A stretch of 64,000 nt of DNA from Fonsecaea monophora (lineage: Eukaryota; Ascomycota; Eurotiomycetes; Chaetothyriales; Herpotrichiellaceae). Numbering within the stretch: the stretch's first letter is position 1; each line of letters begins with the position of its first letter. The notes beneath the pieces were generated by a model that was not told the origin of the DNA, made no database searches, and saw only the letters and a program-made list of their open reading frames with translations. A program made the position numbers and the translations under genes. Location of the stretch: the NCBI RefSeq assembly GCF_001642475.1, contig NW_019173986.1, forward strand, positions 1-64,000, given 5' to 3'. Below are positions 10,477 through 22,929 of this stretch, piece by piece.

Positions 10477-12238
10477 ACCACGCAGACAGAATGATGCGCG
10501 TTGAAGCGCGAACACGTCGTTGGACTTTCAGGGGTATTTACTTATTGGGAATGGAACTTTGTGATTGGAGTTGATATGACTACTCCGTTTGATTGAATAG
10601 GTAGATATGCATGTATGTCTGTGTCAATGTTATGCACCAAGCTACGACAGAGAATGTACATACATATCATTACGCCACGGAGGGGTGGGGTGGTGTGGTG
10701 TGTGCCTCGCTGCAGGGGCTTTGGTGAAGATGCAGCCCCGTCTCCCACAGGGTACCTCGAGGATAGCTTGGCGCTTGAGTGGTACCTAGCGAGTAGCTTG
10801 CTAAACTACAGTACCTACCACTCTAGGTAGGCAGTTCCCCGCCCCACAGCCGCTCCGGTTTAGTGCCGGGGGTGCCTAACCCTGTCATTCCGGGCGCTTC
10901 CCTTGTCGACATGAACGTGCCTGTTCTGACAACACCAAGACTGTGTCGGTCTCGCACCTCTGTCCACCACTTTGACTACACAACGACTGCTTCATCCTTC
11001 AAATCAATCTCTGGGATCCTCTTCATGAATCCGTCTACAGTGCATACTCTGTCGACGATCCATCCGGCCGTGCATCTAGCCGTGAAATCCGCCTGCTTGC
11101 CCACCCCCCGGCCTTAACACTGGCGCGATGCCCCCTTGTGGCGCTCGTACTAGTCTAGTCGTCTCAAGATATGCAGTCTCATCCTCCTTCGCTTCTTTTG
11201 GGGCTAGAAGACCAACCGCGCGCCCCCGCGAGGCTTAGCTAGCATGCCAAATGGACGAGTCTCGCAGGTGGCAACGCTCTTATCTCTCCATCCGTGATTT
11301 ATGTACCGTACAAGGTACTTGAAGCTTCATTGAGCAAACGAGTCTGCCGAAAGCTTTGGGTCTCCACCACAATCATGCACTATCTGAGACCATGAGCTTG
11401 CGACTGGTCGGTCACTTGACCTTGCGGCTAGGTAGGTAGGAAGGAGACCAATAGGTTCATAATACCGCGCCAGACATATCTTCCCTTGGGCAATCCTCTT
11501 TCTCATTCGCTTCGTCGCTTGGAGTGCAGGGGCTGGGCATGGTCAACCAATGGTGAGCGTTGACTGAGGCTACTCGCTCGCGCGCTCTCTCGCTGACTGG
11601 AATTTCTCCTGACCTGAATGTATACAAAGTATGTAGGCAGCAGGACCTCTCTCACCCCGTGATATAATGCCGCTGAGTGGCGTTACAGTGAGCGGCGCTA
11701 TATTACGAGCCTTACGAAATACTTCGGGAGCACGAGAGATACATAGTCAAAAATGTAAAATATAGTTTGTAGGGAGGGAGGGAATGCACATGTACATGGA
11801 CATGTTTCCGTAGACATTATGCGATGGGATTGGGATTTGGATTCGAGTCGAAGGACCTACTACAAGTACTGGTCAGATATTTCTATTGAGGACGAGGCAC
11901 TATTACAACCTACTACCTACTACGTACTGTGGGTACTTGAAGGAACAAAACTTTCATTGAAATAGCAATAACTAACTTCCTAGCTAAGTGGCCATTGTCC
12001 ATTGTCCATTGTCCACTATGCCTGCGCCCACGTCCTTGAATTTCCCTCCTTTCGCTCCATGGACCTCTGCCTGCGATGATTTGTTGGTTGGCCGCTTCGT
12101 CGGACATCCTCGCTTCGTTGGGCCTAGGTCTCAAGACATAAAGCAATACCCCGAGCCGTGCAATGTATCTTGCTGAGCAACGCAGTCGGCAAGATGACGA
12201 TAATACTACAAATAAAGTCAGAGCGCGCGGTACACGTC
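10477..12238. other. long intergenic region
   Basis: About 1.76 kb with no supported gene; frames are short and degenerate. The right part is the 3' flank of the TEA factor and contains a 7-base tandem repeat at 11992-12014. Several GTAGGTAGG/CTACCTA-type short repeats occur between 11430 and 11930. Confidence 0.55.
11992..12014. repeat. tandem repeat, unit CCATTGT x 3.3
   Basis: Three perfect copies of the 7-base unit plus two further bases, in the presumed 3' untranslated region of the TEA factor gene. No function seen. Confidence 0.7.
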
Positions 12239-14380
12239 CTAGACAAAATGACCCTCCACGCCAGCGTGTCTCTGGTGACCGTCCGGAGCGATGTATTCCT
12301 CGTGGGCACGCGCCGTGGGTGATGGATGATGTGTCGGAAGCGCTCCAGTGTCGAGGTCGACGCCCGACGCGGCGAGTAAGGCGTGGCGCAGGACCTCGTC
12401 CTGCTCGTCGATCTGCGGTGACCACGGCGACAGACCAGTGTGCCCGGGGAGATCGAAGGTATCGTGGATCGAGGCCTCGAGGGAGGAAAAGTCATGGCTC
12501 GCACCGATGTCGAATGATGACGGCAAGTGGCTAAAGTCGTGGAGGGGGCTTTCTTGCTTCAAAGTCATGAACCCGTCCTGGCATAGTTCTTCGTCCATGG
12601 TGTTGGGATACAGGTCGTACGCCATGCCGTGTTCCGGCTGGAACTGCTGGGTGTTCTCGAACGAGTTGATGCCAGGGGAACAGTCGACGATAGAATCCAT
12701 TGAGAGCGGCGGCAGGCTCATCTCCACGCCGTGCGGGAATGGGCTGTTGGTCGCCAGACGATCTGGTGGGGGGATCAGCGTCTGCCATGTCGTCGATCCG
12801 ACGCTGTCCGTGGGCGCTTGCGAAAACTGCCACAGCAGGATCGCGGTCCTCTTCCGTGTCTCCCGCCTCAAGGTATCGTCAAAGTCGCTACTGTGGGGTG
12901 AACGCACCATGTATATTTCTTGCATGATCGACAGGCCGCGGAAGAAGTCGCGAGACTGGCTAGTGGCGAGGTCGACGGCTTCTGGGTCCCTGGAATCTTC
13001 GGCAACTTTTCTCGCCTCGGTGAGAGAGGTGAAGGTCGACGCCCACCATTTCGACTGGAAGAACGGCTGGATCCGGCAGTGGCCCTGAGTCTGGCATTCC
13101 TCGCGGGTAGGCTCCGTGATGAGCACTCCTTCACGGTACATGTAGGTGACGCAGAACCATTTGATGAGTCTGGCGTCCTGTTGGGACACTTTCCAGAGCA
13201 GATCTGGATACTTGAGTTCAAAACAGATGCCAAGCTTGGAGTGTCGGGGTGGGAAATCCTCCATCAGCTTGAAGCTTGCATTGAGGAGGATGAGGTCGCA
13301 GTTATCCAGGCGCTTTCCATGATCAACTAGGGATTTGAGGTGTGGGAATGATGTTCGCCACTCGGCCAGTTCCTCCAGGGGGAAGGACAGTAATTTCGTG
13401 GGTTTCTGCCCGGTATAGTAGTGCAAGGCAGTCTCGTGGTTGACGGGCGAGCTCACCCACATTTCAAAATCCAGCCGTTCGACGCGTGGTGCGATGGTCA
13501 TGTCGCTTTGTACGGTCCCAGAGACAAATGAGTCGGCGTGGCCCTCGAGCTCATCCTCCCACAGAGCATCACCGGCCTTGCTTCTTGCCTTTTGCTCGTT
13601 GACCATGTGCTCAATAGAGTTGTGATAAAACTTGTGACCTTCTGCTGGGTTCGTGTCGTCGTCATCACCAGGCTTGATCAACCGATCCCCTGAAACAAAA
13701 ATCAGCTTGAACACTTGGATGCACTTAGAGAGAGACATACATTCTGGAATGCCTTGAAGAAATCTGTCAAGGACCTGTATGTGGCTGGAGACTTGTTTAC
13801 GCTCCCGTTTCTGGCCTGTTGCGCGGTATATCCACTCGGCAATGAGCATGTTACGCCCATAAGGTTTTCCTCGTTGTGAACATTTCTTTCGACCCATGGG
13901 CTTGATGTGTACAAGGGCTGTCTCTTGTCAGTCTTGGTATAACCACCAGCGGTGTCGGTTTGGCTCACCGTCTTGAAAGGCAGCTTCGATATTGTCCGGC
14001 CAAATTGGTCTGCCATCTTTCCCAATGTCCTGCCTTGGTCGGGACCTATATTCGAGGTATTTCGGATGATGAAGATATGGGCGATCTGGATTGCCTACCA
14101 GTTTGGATCGGTGTGCCTTGAGCGCATGTCGTCTTCTTCTTGGAGTAAATGCACCATTCGATCCATCGTTGGAGCCGAGCTTCAATGCTGGAATTGGAAA
14201 ACGAGGTATCTGTCCCCCAACTGTGTCGGTTCCAGGAAGGGGATACTGGTTTTCAATCCCCTCCTTATGCGTGACTGGGAGCAGCTGAACATTTCCCGAG
14301 GAGACTGCGAGCCGTTCAGTTGCTGATCTTGCGTCCCCAAGGTAGACAGGTGAAGGCACACCGGAATGTACGCGTTCCAT
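12239..14380 (-). CDS. abaA: TEA/ATTS-domain transcription factor, AbaA type
   Basis: Three exons (14380-13969, 13917-13741, 13689-12239), 679 residues. The TEA domain is assembled across the first intron: WPDNIEAAFQD from exon 1 joins ALVHIKPMGRKKCSQRGKP, then YGRNMLIAEWIYR and RKQVSSHIQVLDRFL from exon 2. These are the DNA-contacting helices of TEA/ATTS factors, which bind CATTCY. AbaA is the phialide/conidiation regulator of Aspergillus nidulans and usually the single TEA protein of Pezizomycotina. Intron 2 (13690-13740, 51 bases, GTATGT...TTTCAG) is a multiple of three with no stop; removing it gives IPEWDRLIKP, closer to the family than the read-through. The C-terminal 400 residues are Asp/Ser/Pro-rich, as expected of an activation region. 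Start chosen at the first ATG in the exon 1 frame that gives a plausible N-terminus. Confidence 0.85.
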
Positions 14381-15177
14381 CAGAGCTTGAGGCGCCCAAT
14401 GCTTACCCAAGTATGCTCGAGACCGAGAATGAAAAATGCGGTAGACAATGTTCGAGAGGGACAAAAGACTTTTGGAATGAGAAGAGGGAATGCTGCAAAG
14501 GAAATAGCAGAGTTAACATATAACAATCGCCATGTCACGGGAGGAGCTCGTGCAATCTAACCCATCTCCTCCCATGTCTTCAATCGGACCTGCCAGCCAC
14601 AACCCTGCGATTCATCAGCCGGACAGACGTGTAAACCCACGGCCATTGGGTATCCCACTGGTTCAAAAGCCGAGACTAAGCAAGACAGGTAATTTCACGA
14701 ATGTGAACGTCCCTTTGCAATCCTTGCTGCACAGGCTCAGGTGCCGTGAGGCCAACGCAAGGGATGGACAGCTTCCTAATCAGGGTAGGTCAGCAGGGCG
14801 GAAACAGCCTCGATCTCGACGCTTCGGTGGTCAAAGTCATGGGCAGGAGGCGAAAACAGCGTGTTCGTGAGAAGGGAATACTGCGCACAGATGATGGCCA
14901 GACGAATCAGACAGCAGTCGGCAAGGTGGCCAATCTGCCTTTGGAATGAGATGTTGCCGCACCGATCTGCAAAGTAACCGGTGTCGGCACGAGTAGATTC
15001 AATTCCTGGTCACGATCATGGTGAACTCTGTCTGAGACTATTATTGAGAAAAACCAAAGGGTTTGGCATTCACATTAGATTTGACTGAAGCTGAATATAT
15101 GGATGAGTTCCAAGGGCTGGAGGCGAGGGAGAAGGCTCTGCAAGGGGCAGGCTCCCAACCCCTAGATCGCCGATCAT
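14381..15177. other. intergenic (AbaA 5' side / MRD1 3' side)
   Basis: Upstream of the TEA factor on the minus strand and downstream of MRD1. A 112-codon plus-strand frame (14532-14870) has no recognisable protein character. No other signal seen. Confidence 0.5.
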
Positions 15178-17667
15178 TCAAAGAGGGTCGAAATCTTCTC
15201 TTGCGCCAACGTTGAACTTCTTCCGAGCCGAACCTGTCATCCTGTGATGAGTCAATGTATCTTGATGTCCCTGGGTCTTCTTCTCCATGGCTTGGATCTC
15301 GGTTTCTGGGTCGATTATTTCACCTTCTGCAAAGTCCAGAACAAGCCTCCTGCCAAGCAAGTGGGTGCTGGACAGAGCCTCAATGGCATTCTCAGCCTCT
15401 TTAGCCGTGAGAAATTCAGCAAAGGCAAAACCTCGGGCAGTGTTGTCAAATTTCTTGGGCATTCGTACCGTGCGCAGCTGACCATATGCACCGAGCAGAG
15501 CACGGATATCCTTCTTGGTAGCTTCGAAGGGGAGGTTTTTGATGACGATCTTTGTCCTTGCCGAGTCGAGCTTCTTCGACGTGTCCTCCTTCCGTCGCTC
15601 TTCTCCCAGATCAGTTGACTTCTGTGACGTCTGCACCAGCAGCTCGTATCCGTCTAATCGCCTGCCATTCATGGTGGCGATTGCAGCTTCTGCTTGGGCC
15701 TTGGTGCGGAACTCGACAAAGCCAAAGCCCATGCTGAGAACCTCTCCTGGCCGGTTGGGATCTGTCCTTGTTTTCACTCTTGCCGAGAGGAAGCCCGACA
15801 GTGGCTTGAAAGCTTCGGCTAATCGGACGCTCGATGTTGAGAAATTCAGATTGCGCACAAAGACTGTAAATGTAGTACCAAGAGCACCACCTTTCTCATC
15901 GTCTCCAGCAGCATTGGGCGAGTCAGTCTTAATCGACTCGGCACCGTCCCAAAGACCCGCGGGTGCCTTCTCAAGAAACAATATAGAGCCCCTCAAATTT
16001 CGATACGCCAATTGCTTGAGAGCCAAAGCTGCTTGACCGCTTTCCTGATAGCGAGCGACAGCTATGGTGCCGGTTGGAGGGAAGAGCAGAGATTCTATCG
16101 TGCCGTATTGACCAAGCATCTGTGAGAGTTCTTCTGCAGTGGTTCCAAAAGCAAAATTCTTCAGGAGAATTGTTTTTCCATCACGAGTTTTGTTTTTGAA
16201 GGCATTGACATTCAGTCCATTGGACTTCAAGTATTCTTTGGTCTCGTTGATCACACTTGTCTCTGCATGGGCTTGCTTTACGGCTGCATCAGTTGAAGCA
16301 GGATCGAGCAGATCGGCTTTGGAGACCTTCAGGCGGTCGGCCACTGATGCCAGTACGGCATCTGGGTTCATATAGAGCGAATTCCAGCTGAAACTCGAAC
16401 TTGAGGCCTCATTCTTCCGCTTCAGCGCTCTTTGCTGTTTGAGAGGTAATTTTGAGATTTCGAATTCACTGAGCTTTTGTATTTTCTTGTCAGAAGATGG
16501 TAGAATGTGCATAAGTCTGCCCATAAAGTCCTTTGCGTCGAGTTCAAGCAGTGCCCGCTCGGCGTGCTCCGGCTCCACAAATTGAATATAACCGAGACCT
16601 TTTCCAGTGGATTTTCTGGTGTCGGTCACTAAATGAATCTGTCCAGGAATTAGCGATAGCGATGATGGGGATAAGGAAGAAATGTTGTAAAAGAAAAAGT
16701 GTCAGAAGTGAGAGGCATCTACTAAAATACTCTTTCCCAGTTCGAATCATATGCAGAGCATAAGCTGTCCCTATCAGGAAATCATCACAAATGCATGGTG
16801 GATGGAAGTAGGAAAAGGATATCCACTTACTTCTGAGATTCTGCCGTACGGTGCGAAGACTTTCCGAAGATCGTCTTCGTGGGTGTCAAATGGAAGATTC
16901 CTGATAAATAGTCGGGCATTCGGCACTGACACCCGTTGGTGATGTTCCGGCTCCCGATCATCTCCTCCATCTACTCGGTCTTCGTTGGCTTGGACACCAT
17001 CCACTAATCCTCCAGCACTGGGTTCTCTGCCACTATTGTCAGAAGGGACCGGGTGGACGTTGACGTCTTCAGCGTCCTCGAGCAAACCCAGAGTCCTGCT
17101 TGTTTTGCCACGCAGCCAATCAGTGTCGGATGCGGGTGCTTCTTTCGCAGGGTCATCTTCCTGCTCCTTTTCTGAAGTAGGCTCATCTGAGGAACTGTCC
17201 ATCTCTTTTGAGACTGCTTGTATGGGTGTGGTCGTGTCTGATGCCACGACTGTAGTTTTTTGGGGCTGTCTCATCGGAGTGCGTCGGATTTCTTGACCAT
17301 CATCTCGGTGATCACGTTTTCTCTTTCTCGAAGAACGGTCGGGGACAGGAACGGCCTGGCCTTTTTCATTGCGTTTGACATGGACGGGTTTTGCTAGGGC
17401 TACGGCGATCTTTGACATGCGAATGAAAGATTTGTCGAAGTACTGGACTGCGCTTTTAGCCTGTTCATGATTTGAAAACCCCACAAAACCTATGCGGCGG
17501 TCTGGGACGACATGAGCATCTGTCACGGTATACTTTCCAGCAAAATGCAACCGCAGTTGCTCCTTGGTCATGGACGGCGGCAGACCTGAGACATAGACTC
17601 TGGTAATCGAGGTGTCTTCAGGCTCTTCAGGCGCCGTGCTCGTCATTGTGGCAGTGACAGTCATCAG
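15178..17667 (-). CDS. MRD1: Mrd1, multiple RNA-binding domain protein for pre-rRNA processing
   Basis: Two exons (17667-16831 and 16638-15178), 765 residues. Five RRM domains can be read in order: RRM1 with RVYVSGLP/IGFVGF near the N-terminus; RRM2 with RLFIRNLP, split by the intron and completed by GLGYIQFV; RRM3 with ILLKNFAF; RRM4 with VFVRNLNF/GFGFVEF; RRM5 with IVIKNLPF/GFAFAEF. Between RRM1 and RRM2 lies a charged, disordered linker. This order matches yeast Mrd1, a nucleolar protein of the SSU processome needed for cleavage of pre-18S rRNA. The 192-base intron is long for this window and interrupts RRM2 exactly after RISE, joining to IHLV. A second ATG at 17649 is an alternative start. 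Confidence 0.92.
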
Positions 17668-18043
17668 CGGCAACACAGAAATGCTTGAGACAATAGAAGT
17701 ATGCGAGAAAAGAAATATCTGGAGACGGAGAAGTCGGGGTCAAAAATTATTGCGAGTAGGCATGGCACGTGGACGGCGAGACGACTACTGTTGGAAAAGC
17801 GGCGAGACGGGGCTAAGCCATTCAAGGGAATATGATGACGCCGCTTTGTCCCACTCTCTGACCTACAACCTCCTCAGGACATGCGCCTCGCACGCACTTT
17901 CGAACTGGCAATTTGCGCAACATGGTGTTGATATCTTATGACTCCTTTTGGATGGTTCGTTACACACTCCTGGAGTCGATTCTTGAGCACTCAGGCAAGA
18001 TCGAGCCAGCGTATGCGTGGTCTAGTCAACTCCCAACCACCAG
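17668..18043. other. intergenic, MRD1 promoter side
   Basis: 376 bases between the MRD1 start and the stop of the MmgE/PrpD gene, both on the minus strand. No gene or strong motif seen. Confidence 0.5.
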
Positions 18044-19507
18044 TTAACTGTGCTTCACAAGAAGCGCATTGCACTGGGGAAGACCTCGCAATGCCTTGCA
18101 CGCCTCGACAACTTTTGCTGCATCCTTGGAAATGTCTCGCTCTTGCTCCGAAATGGAACGAGTTTCAACGTCGCTCTCGGTCAGCCATGGCACGTCCTCT
18201 ACACTCTCTCGAAGTACTGTACCATCCACCAGCGTGACCTCCACCATTGCCGGCTGTAGACCTCGCTCATACGCCTTGTCAAACTCGGGGCTCGAGCTAA
18301 GCTCACATTTTGCTATGAGGTTGTTGACTCGCTTATCGTTGGCCAGCTTGAAGATATCCTCGTCCAATTTCCCGAAAGTGAGGGCGGCGCATACTCCGAA
18401 CTGGATGCTCATCTTGGTGTTTTGGATGGTGTTCAATGGTCCAGCGTTGTTACATCCTGGATATTTGACTGCTTGCGAGGTGGCGGTGATTTTGATGCGG
18501 TCGATCTCACCTAGCTTATGCTTCTGGAAAATCCGAACCGCCACGGCAGAAGTCGACTGGGCATAGTTGCATCCAGCCACTGGTTTGAAACGCACGTCCA
18601 GGATGCCTTGGCCGAGGGGGGATTTCTCCAGCCACTCTTTGAAATCCTTCCCTCCAGCAGCACCAGATCCGACTGCGTTGAAGAAGCCATCTTTGCCTTC
18701 AAGAGCGGTTTCGCTACTTTCGAAGCCAGCATTGGCCAGGTCGAAGCTTGCAATGCCAGAGCGGCTGGCCACACCCATTTCCACGAAGATCTCGGTGCCT
18801 CCACTCCAGGCCCATTCGTTGGTACCAGCAGCCATACTGAGAGCAAAGCCGAGCGCATTTACGGCGATAGTTTCGTCCACGCCTTCCGCTGCGATTGCCG
18901 CTGCTGCGGCTCCAAAGGCGCCAATGAGGCCGCTAGGACGAAGGTGCGCATTGAAAGTCCCTCCACGACGGATCGCTGTTCCAAGAAGTGCGGCCATTTC
19001 ATAACCAGCAATGACGGCCCTCAGTAGCTGCTCTCCAGACCATTTGTCACGCTGGGCTAGGGCTAGAGTTGCTGAAATCACCATCGAGCCGATATGTGAG
19101 CAAGCCTCGAGATGCATGTCATCTCGGATTGCACTTTAGTTTGTCAGTATTTGTGCCGATTCAACAATCGCTCAAAGCAAGCAGAGCGAGGCCCAGGGTC
19201 ACGTTCGACAGACTCACCTATGGGCTAAAGTTGCATTAACAAAGGCCGCGGTCTCAGTCGAGACATCTCCACCGATACCCCATGCATACGCTTCTGCGCT
19301 CCCACGATTCAGTTTTGCATACTTTAGCAGCGCATCTTTCCATGGCAGCAACAAGCCAGTGTGTACGGCACCAAACCAATCGATAATGCAGAAAGTTGCC
19401 TTGTCATACAGCTCCTGCGACAGTTCTTCCGTGGCAATTCGGCGAATCCGTCTTACTGCGAGACGAGTAAGGCTTGCTGGATGCTTTGCATCACCGTTGG
19501 TGGCCAT
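18044..19507 (-). CDS. MmgE/PrpD family protein (2-methylcitrate dehydratase-like)
   Basis: Two exons (19507-19218, 19133-18044), 459 residues; the junction gives LAHSAIRDDMHLEACSHIGS, the conserved family segment with substrate-side Asp/His. Further family marks are the Ala/Gly-rich helical domain (GLIGAFGAAAAAIAAEG, NALGFALSMAAGTNEW) and GCNYAQSTSAVAVRI. The fold includes 2-methylcitrate dehydratase (PrpD), cis-aconitate decarboxylase and iminodisuccinate epimerase, so the reaction cannot be read from the family alone. It sits beside three subunits of the branched-chain 2-oxoacid dehydrogenase. Isoleucine and valine breakdown give propionyl-CoA, whose methylcitrate route uses a PrpD-type dehydratase; this makes that role attractive but unproven. 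No mitochondrial presequence is evident at the N-terminus (MATNGDAKHPAS), which argues against a simple methylcitrate-cycle assignment. Confidence 0.82.
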
Positions 19508-20194
19508 TTTCTGGTATTTGCAGCTTGATTAGACCTCTTGCTCGATACCAAAGTGAAATGTCTCTCTCTCTCTCTTGAACGCATCTACCCGCGGTTCGAA
19601 TCTTCCTGCTCATTAATTACTCCAAGATATGGGGATTGTGAGAGGACGTTACTCCAATATCTCCAATTGAACATGTGGGGTTCTGACTGAGTACGAAGAG
19701 AACAACCCACCACCACCACTGCTCATTCTCGTCCTGCCGGTGTTGGGTTACAAGAATAGCTAACTGCATCACTTTACCACAGGTTTATGGGTTTGAAGTC
19801 ATTGGCCGAGGCAAACCCTTGTTGCTTGTGGACAATTGGCCATGTCTCTTGCGATCAGCGGGGCTTCAGGCATATTTGTCAGTTTTGCTTCCCCAACAAA
19901 CAAACTCTATTAATTTAGAGACTCGGTAGGCAGAGTTGACGAAGCCCATGAGGCGGACATCGCTAAGCGACCGTTGTCATCCAATTCAACCCTCCCTCGA
20001 CACCAGGCAGTTCTATTCGTCCCTTTTGCCCTCCTAAAGTTATCCAGCCTAGCCAAACGCCGCCGGTAGAGTATCCGTGTCACCAAGCAAACGACAGAAT
20101 GGAGATATCCGAGCCATTAGTCCTCCAGTTGAGCTATCTGTGCGATTGTGGATGGTGTGCTTTACAATGTCGTGTTTAGTATACCAGGCCTTCC
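19508..20194. other. intergenic
   Basis: 687 bases upstream of the MmgE/PrpD gene, 3' of the E2 gene. Contains a TC dinucleotide run at about 19560-19575; no gene seen. Confidence 0.5.
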
Positions 20195-21851
20195 TCATTG
20201 CAATGCCAGTCCCAGACTCTCGGCATTTTGTATCAGTGTGCCCACAACCTCGGCGGCTTTGGCGACAGTTGCGCCATCAAGAACCCGGTGGTCAGCACTC
20301 CAACTCAACACCACCTGCTCCTGCTTGATAATGTGTTCACCACCATGCTTGTCTGTTGTGAAGACTGGGACACCTTGAGCTCTGCCAACCCCCAGAATTC
20401 CTACCATGGGTGCCACAATCACCGGTGCCACGGCGCTCCCACCGATACTCCCAATGTTGCTGATGGTGAACGTGGCATCCTTGAAGTCTTCGGGTGCAAG
20501 GCGTCCGGCTTGTGCGAGATCGCTCAATCGCTTGATTTCCGCAGCCAGTGAGATGATGGAGTGATTCTGGACATTCTTGACCACGGGAACTAGGAGGCCG
20601 TGCGGTGTATCCACGGCAATCCCGAAATTGTGAGATGATCTGAGAATTAGTTGAGGGTTCGATGGGTTGGTGGCTGTGTCTAGATGGGCGTTGAGCTTGG
20701 GGAACCGTGAAAACGCCTGCGACAATGCCTTCAAGATGAACGGAAGGACTGTGAGCTTCGAAACAGGAACGTCTGGTGGCAAAAGTGTGGATGAGAGCGT
20801 CGAGGTCGTGTTGAATTTCTGGCGGAGAAGGTTGATTGATGTGACATCGACACTGTGGGTATAGAGGAAGTGAGGGATTGTGAGAGACTGTGTCATGACT
20901 TTGAACATGTGTTTCTCTGTCGGGGTGAACGAGACCACCTTGTCTTCTGCTGACTTTTTCGACGGCGGAGCAATAACAGGTGGTGTGGGTTGAGATCGAC
21001 CAGAGTTTGACTGCGACTGAATGTAGCGCTGGACGTCGTCTTTTGTGATGCGTCCATCTCTACCAGTTCCTTCAACATCGTTGACGTCGATTCCTGCCTG
21101 TTTGAGCAGATGTCGCACAGCCGGAGTCAGAAGTGCCGGAGCTCTGGAGGGAGTGTTCTGTCCTGTGGCGGGTTCGAGCGAGATCCGCGACGGGGCCTGT
21201 GCGTCTGAGTGTGACTCGAGTGGCGATGGGGGCTGTTCAATCTGGCCTGTCATGATTCCCTTCCCCGGCTCCTGTTCAATGTCCGTCGATTCTTGCTCCA
21301 CAGGGACCTCAGCGAGGACCGAATCCCCAGCTATTTCGTCGGCAATATCCATATCCAACAGCGGCTTTCACGTCAGGTTAGCATGACAAAGGCTCGAGTC
21401 CTGGCAAGCAGTCACAACACACCTTGCCGACGATGGCAACTTCATCCTGTTCATAATGGAGAGCCTTGACCACGCCATCAAACCGCGAGGTAATCTGTTC
21501 CGGTAAGTATTCTGGCTGGCGTACCGAAGGACAAGATCGTCACAAGCACACACCTCTACAGTTGCCTTGTCTGACTGGACTTCACATATGGGATCGAACT
21601 GTGCAACATGGTCTCCTGGCTTGACCGACCAATTGATGATTTGGCACTCGGTGATTCCTATCTTTGTTACCACACCATTTGAGGAAATTTCCGTGTCGGT
21701 TCTTACCTTCGCCTATGTCTGCGAGGAGATATGGCCTGACGACGCGCCATGACGGTGAAGAGTGGAAGGACTGTCTGTTTGGACAGTGCGCTGCTGCCCC
21801 AGCCAGCCGTTGACTTTGACGCACAAGTCCTCTAACCAGCACGCCGTTCAT
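20195..21851 (-). CDS. branched-chain 2-oxoacid dehydrogenase E2, dihydrolipoyl transacylase
   Basis: Mitochondrial core enzyme that moves the acyl group from E1 to CoA in leucine, isoleucine and valine breakdown. Four exons (21851-21707, 21657-21554, 21494-21423, 21364-20195), 496 residues. Order: Arg-rich presequence; lipoyl domain opening PYLLADIGEGITECQI with the lipoyl-lysine motif SDKATVEI; Pro/Glu/Ser linker; peripheral-subunit-binding domain (TPAVRHLLKQAGIDVNDVEG..GRITKDDVQRYI, read in two pieces); catalytic domain with DVTSINLLRQKF, FTISNIGSIGG and the active-site SADHRVLDGA. GIGEG-to-ITEC and KATVEI identify the branched-chain type rather than pyruvate or oxoglutarate E2. Two micro-exons of about 70-105 bases encode the lipoyl domain. 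It is divergent from E1-alpha across a 1.08-kb promoter region. Confidence 0.93.
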
Positions 21852-22929
21852 ACTATCTGGAATGTCCTCGAGAAAGAAAAAAAGTACTCAAGGTGAGTTA
21901 ATGCTTTGGTGAACTGTATTGCAATCGTATTATCAGCTTTTTGGCTCCACCAATGTCCATGCCATTACTGATTCCGCAGACCAGGGACAATGGGCCTGGC
22001 GGTTCTCCGCGGTTGCTTGCGGCCCCATTGTCCCCTCTTGCATTTCGCTTGTGTCTGGGAAATCCAAGTCTAGCAGCTATCCACGATGACAAGGAGGTCC
22101 CTGAAAATGAGTTCGCTCGGTGTACGGGGAACTCATTCAGGGTGTGAAGGTCACCTTCGGCCCGAGCTATGGAATACCTCCCAAACGAGACTGTTACCGG
22201 CTTATCTAATTCTCATTCTGGCGGACGAGATAGATGATTGGCTTGAGAGGCTTGGTGTGATCCGCTAATGGGGTTTTTCCTTTACATTTCCCCCTGGGTG
22301 TCAGTAGTCATTACTCGTATCGTGGCATGTGTGGTGTGTCTTACTCCTCCGGATAATACGAGTTAAGGGGAACCCGGAGTCATTCGTTCCTCCGCACCAA
22401 TAGGATCTCTCGGTGCTCCGAAAATCCCCACTTGCGTGAACCAATCATTCATTTCCCGGTTCGGCAATTGTACGGCTCACTTCACCGATCCGATCGAAAA
22501 GGGTAATCATGCTGCGGGCTTCCCCAGTATCTGACCTCCCTTCACAGACAACTCTGCGAACCTGACTGATTGATCACTCGTACTCGTGTATGCAAGTGAC
22601 AAGGGTGTTTCTAGCTAATGCAGGTCCTCGTTGCCGTTGATAACCGCTCGCTCGCTCGCTCCAAGTCCCTTTGGTCCCGTTTTCGAGCTGGGTTCTGTGT
22701 TTACTTCGGCAGATCATCTTGTAGGAAGTAAGTAGATGAGGAGGAGTAAGTAGTCTTTCTACTAGTGGCAGAACAGTTTGGCTTCACTTTTACCTGGGTA
22801 AGTTAGCAGAGCTGATATCATATCTCATTTCATTCCATTTCATCCCAGGCTGGGGATTTGAAGGGAAAGAATCCGTAGAACCTCCCCCATCCCATACGGT
22901 CGAACACGACATAACCACGACAAAAAAAA
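21852..22929. promoter_or_regulatory. divergent promoter region of BCKDH E2 and E1-alpha
   Basis: 1,078 bases between two divergent genes of one enzyme complex; no coding signal. Within 22347-22420 the core CTCCG or its complement CGGAG occurs four times: CTCCGG (22347), CCGGAG (22374), CTCCG (22390) and CTCCG (22416). CGG half-sites are the usual targets of Zn2Cys6 factors. The link to the Zn2Cys6 gene at 26977-29232 is inferred. Confidence 0.45.

Noticed and set aside
12348..13088. 246-codon plus-strand open frame opposite the AbaA gene
   Set aside because: Ser/Arg-rich antisense of the AbaA C-terminal region with no family resemblance.
19590..19612. GGTTCGAATC, tRNA B-box-like sequence upstream of the MmgE/PrpD gene
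   Set aside because: T-arm stem bases do not pair and no cloverleaf can be built upstream, where a TC repeat lies.
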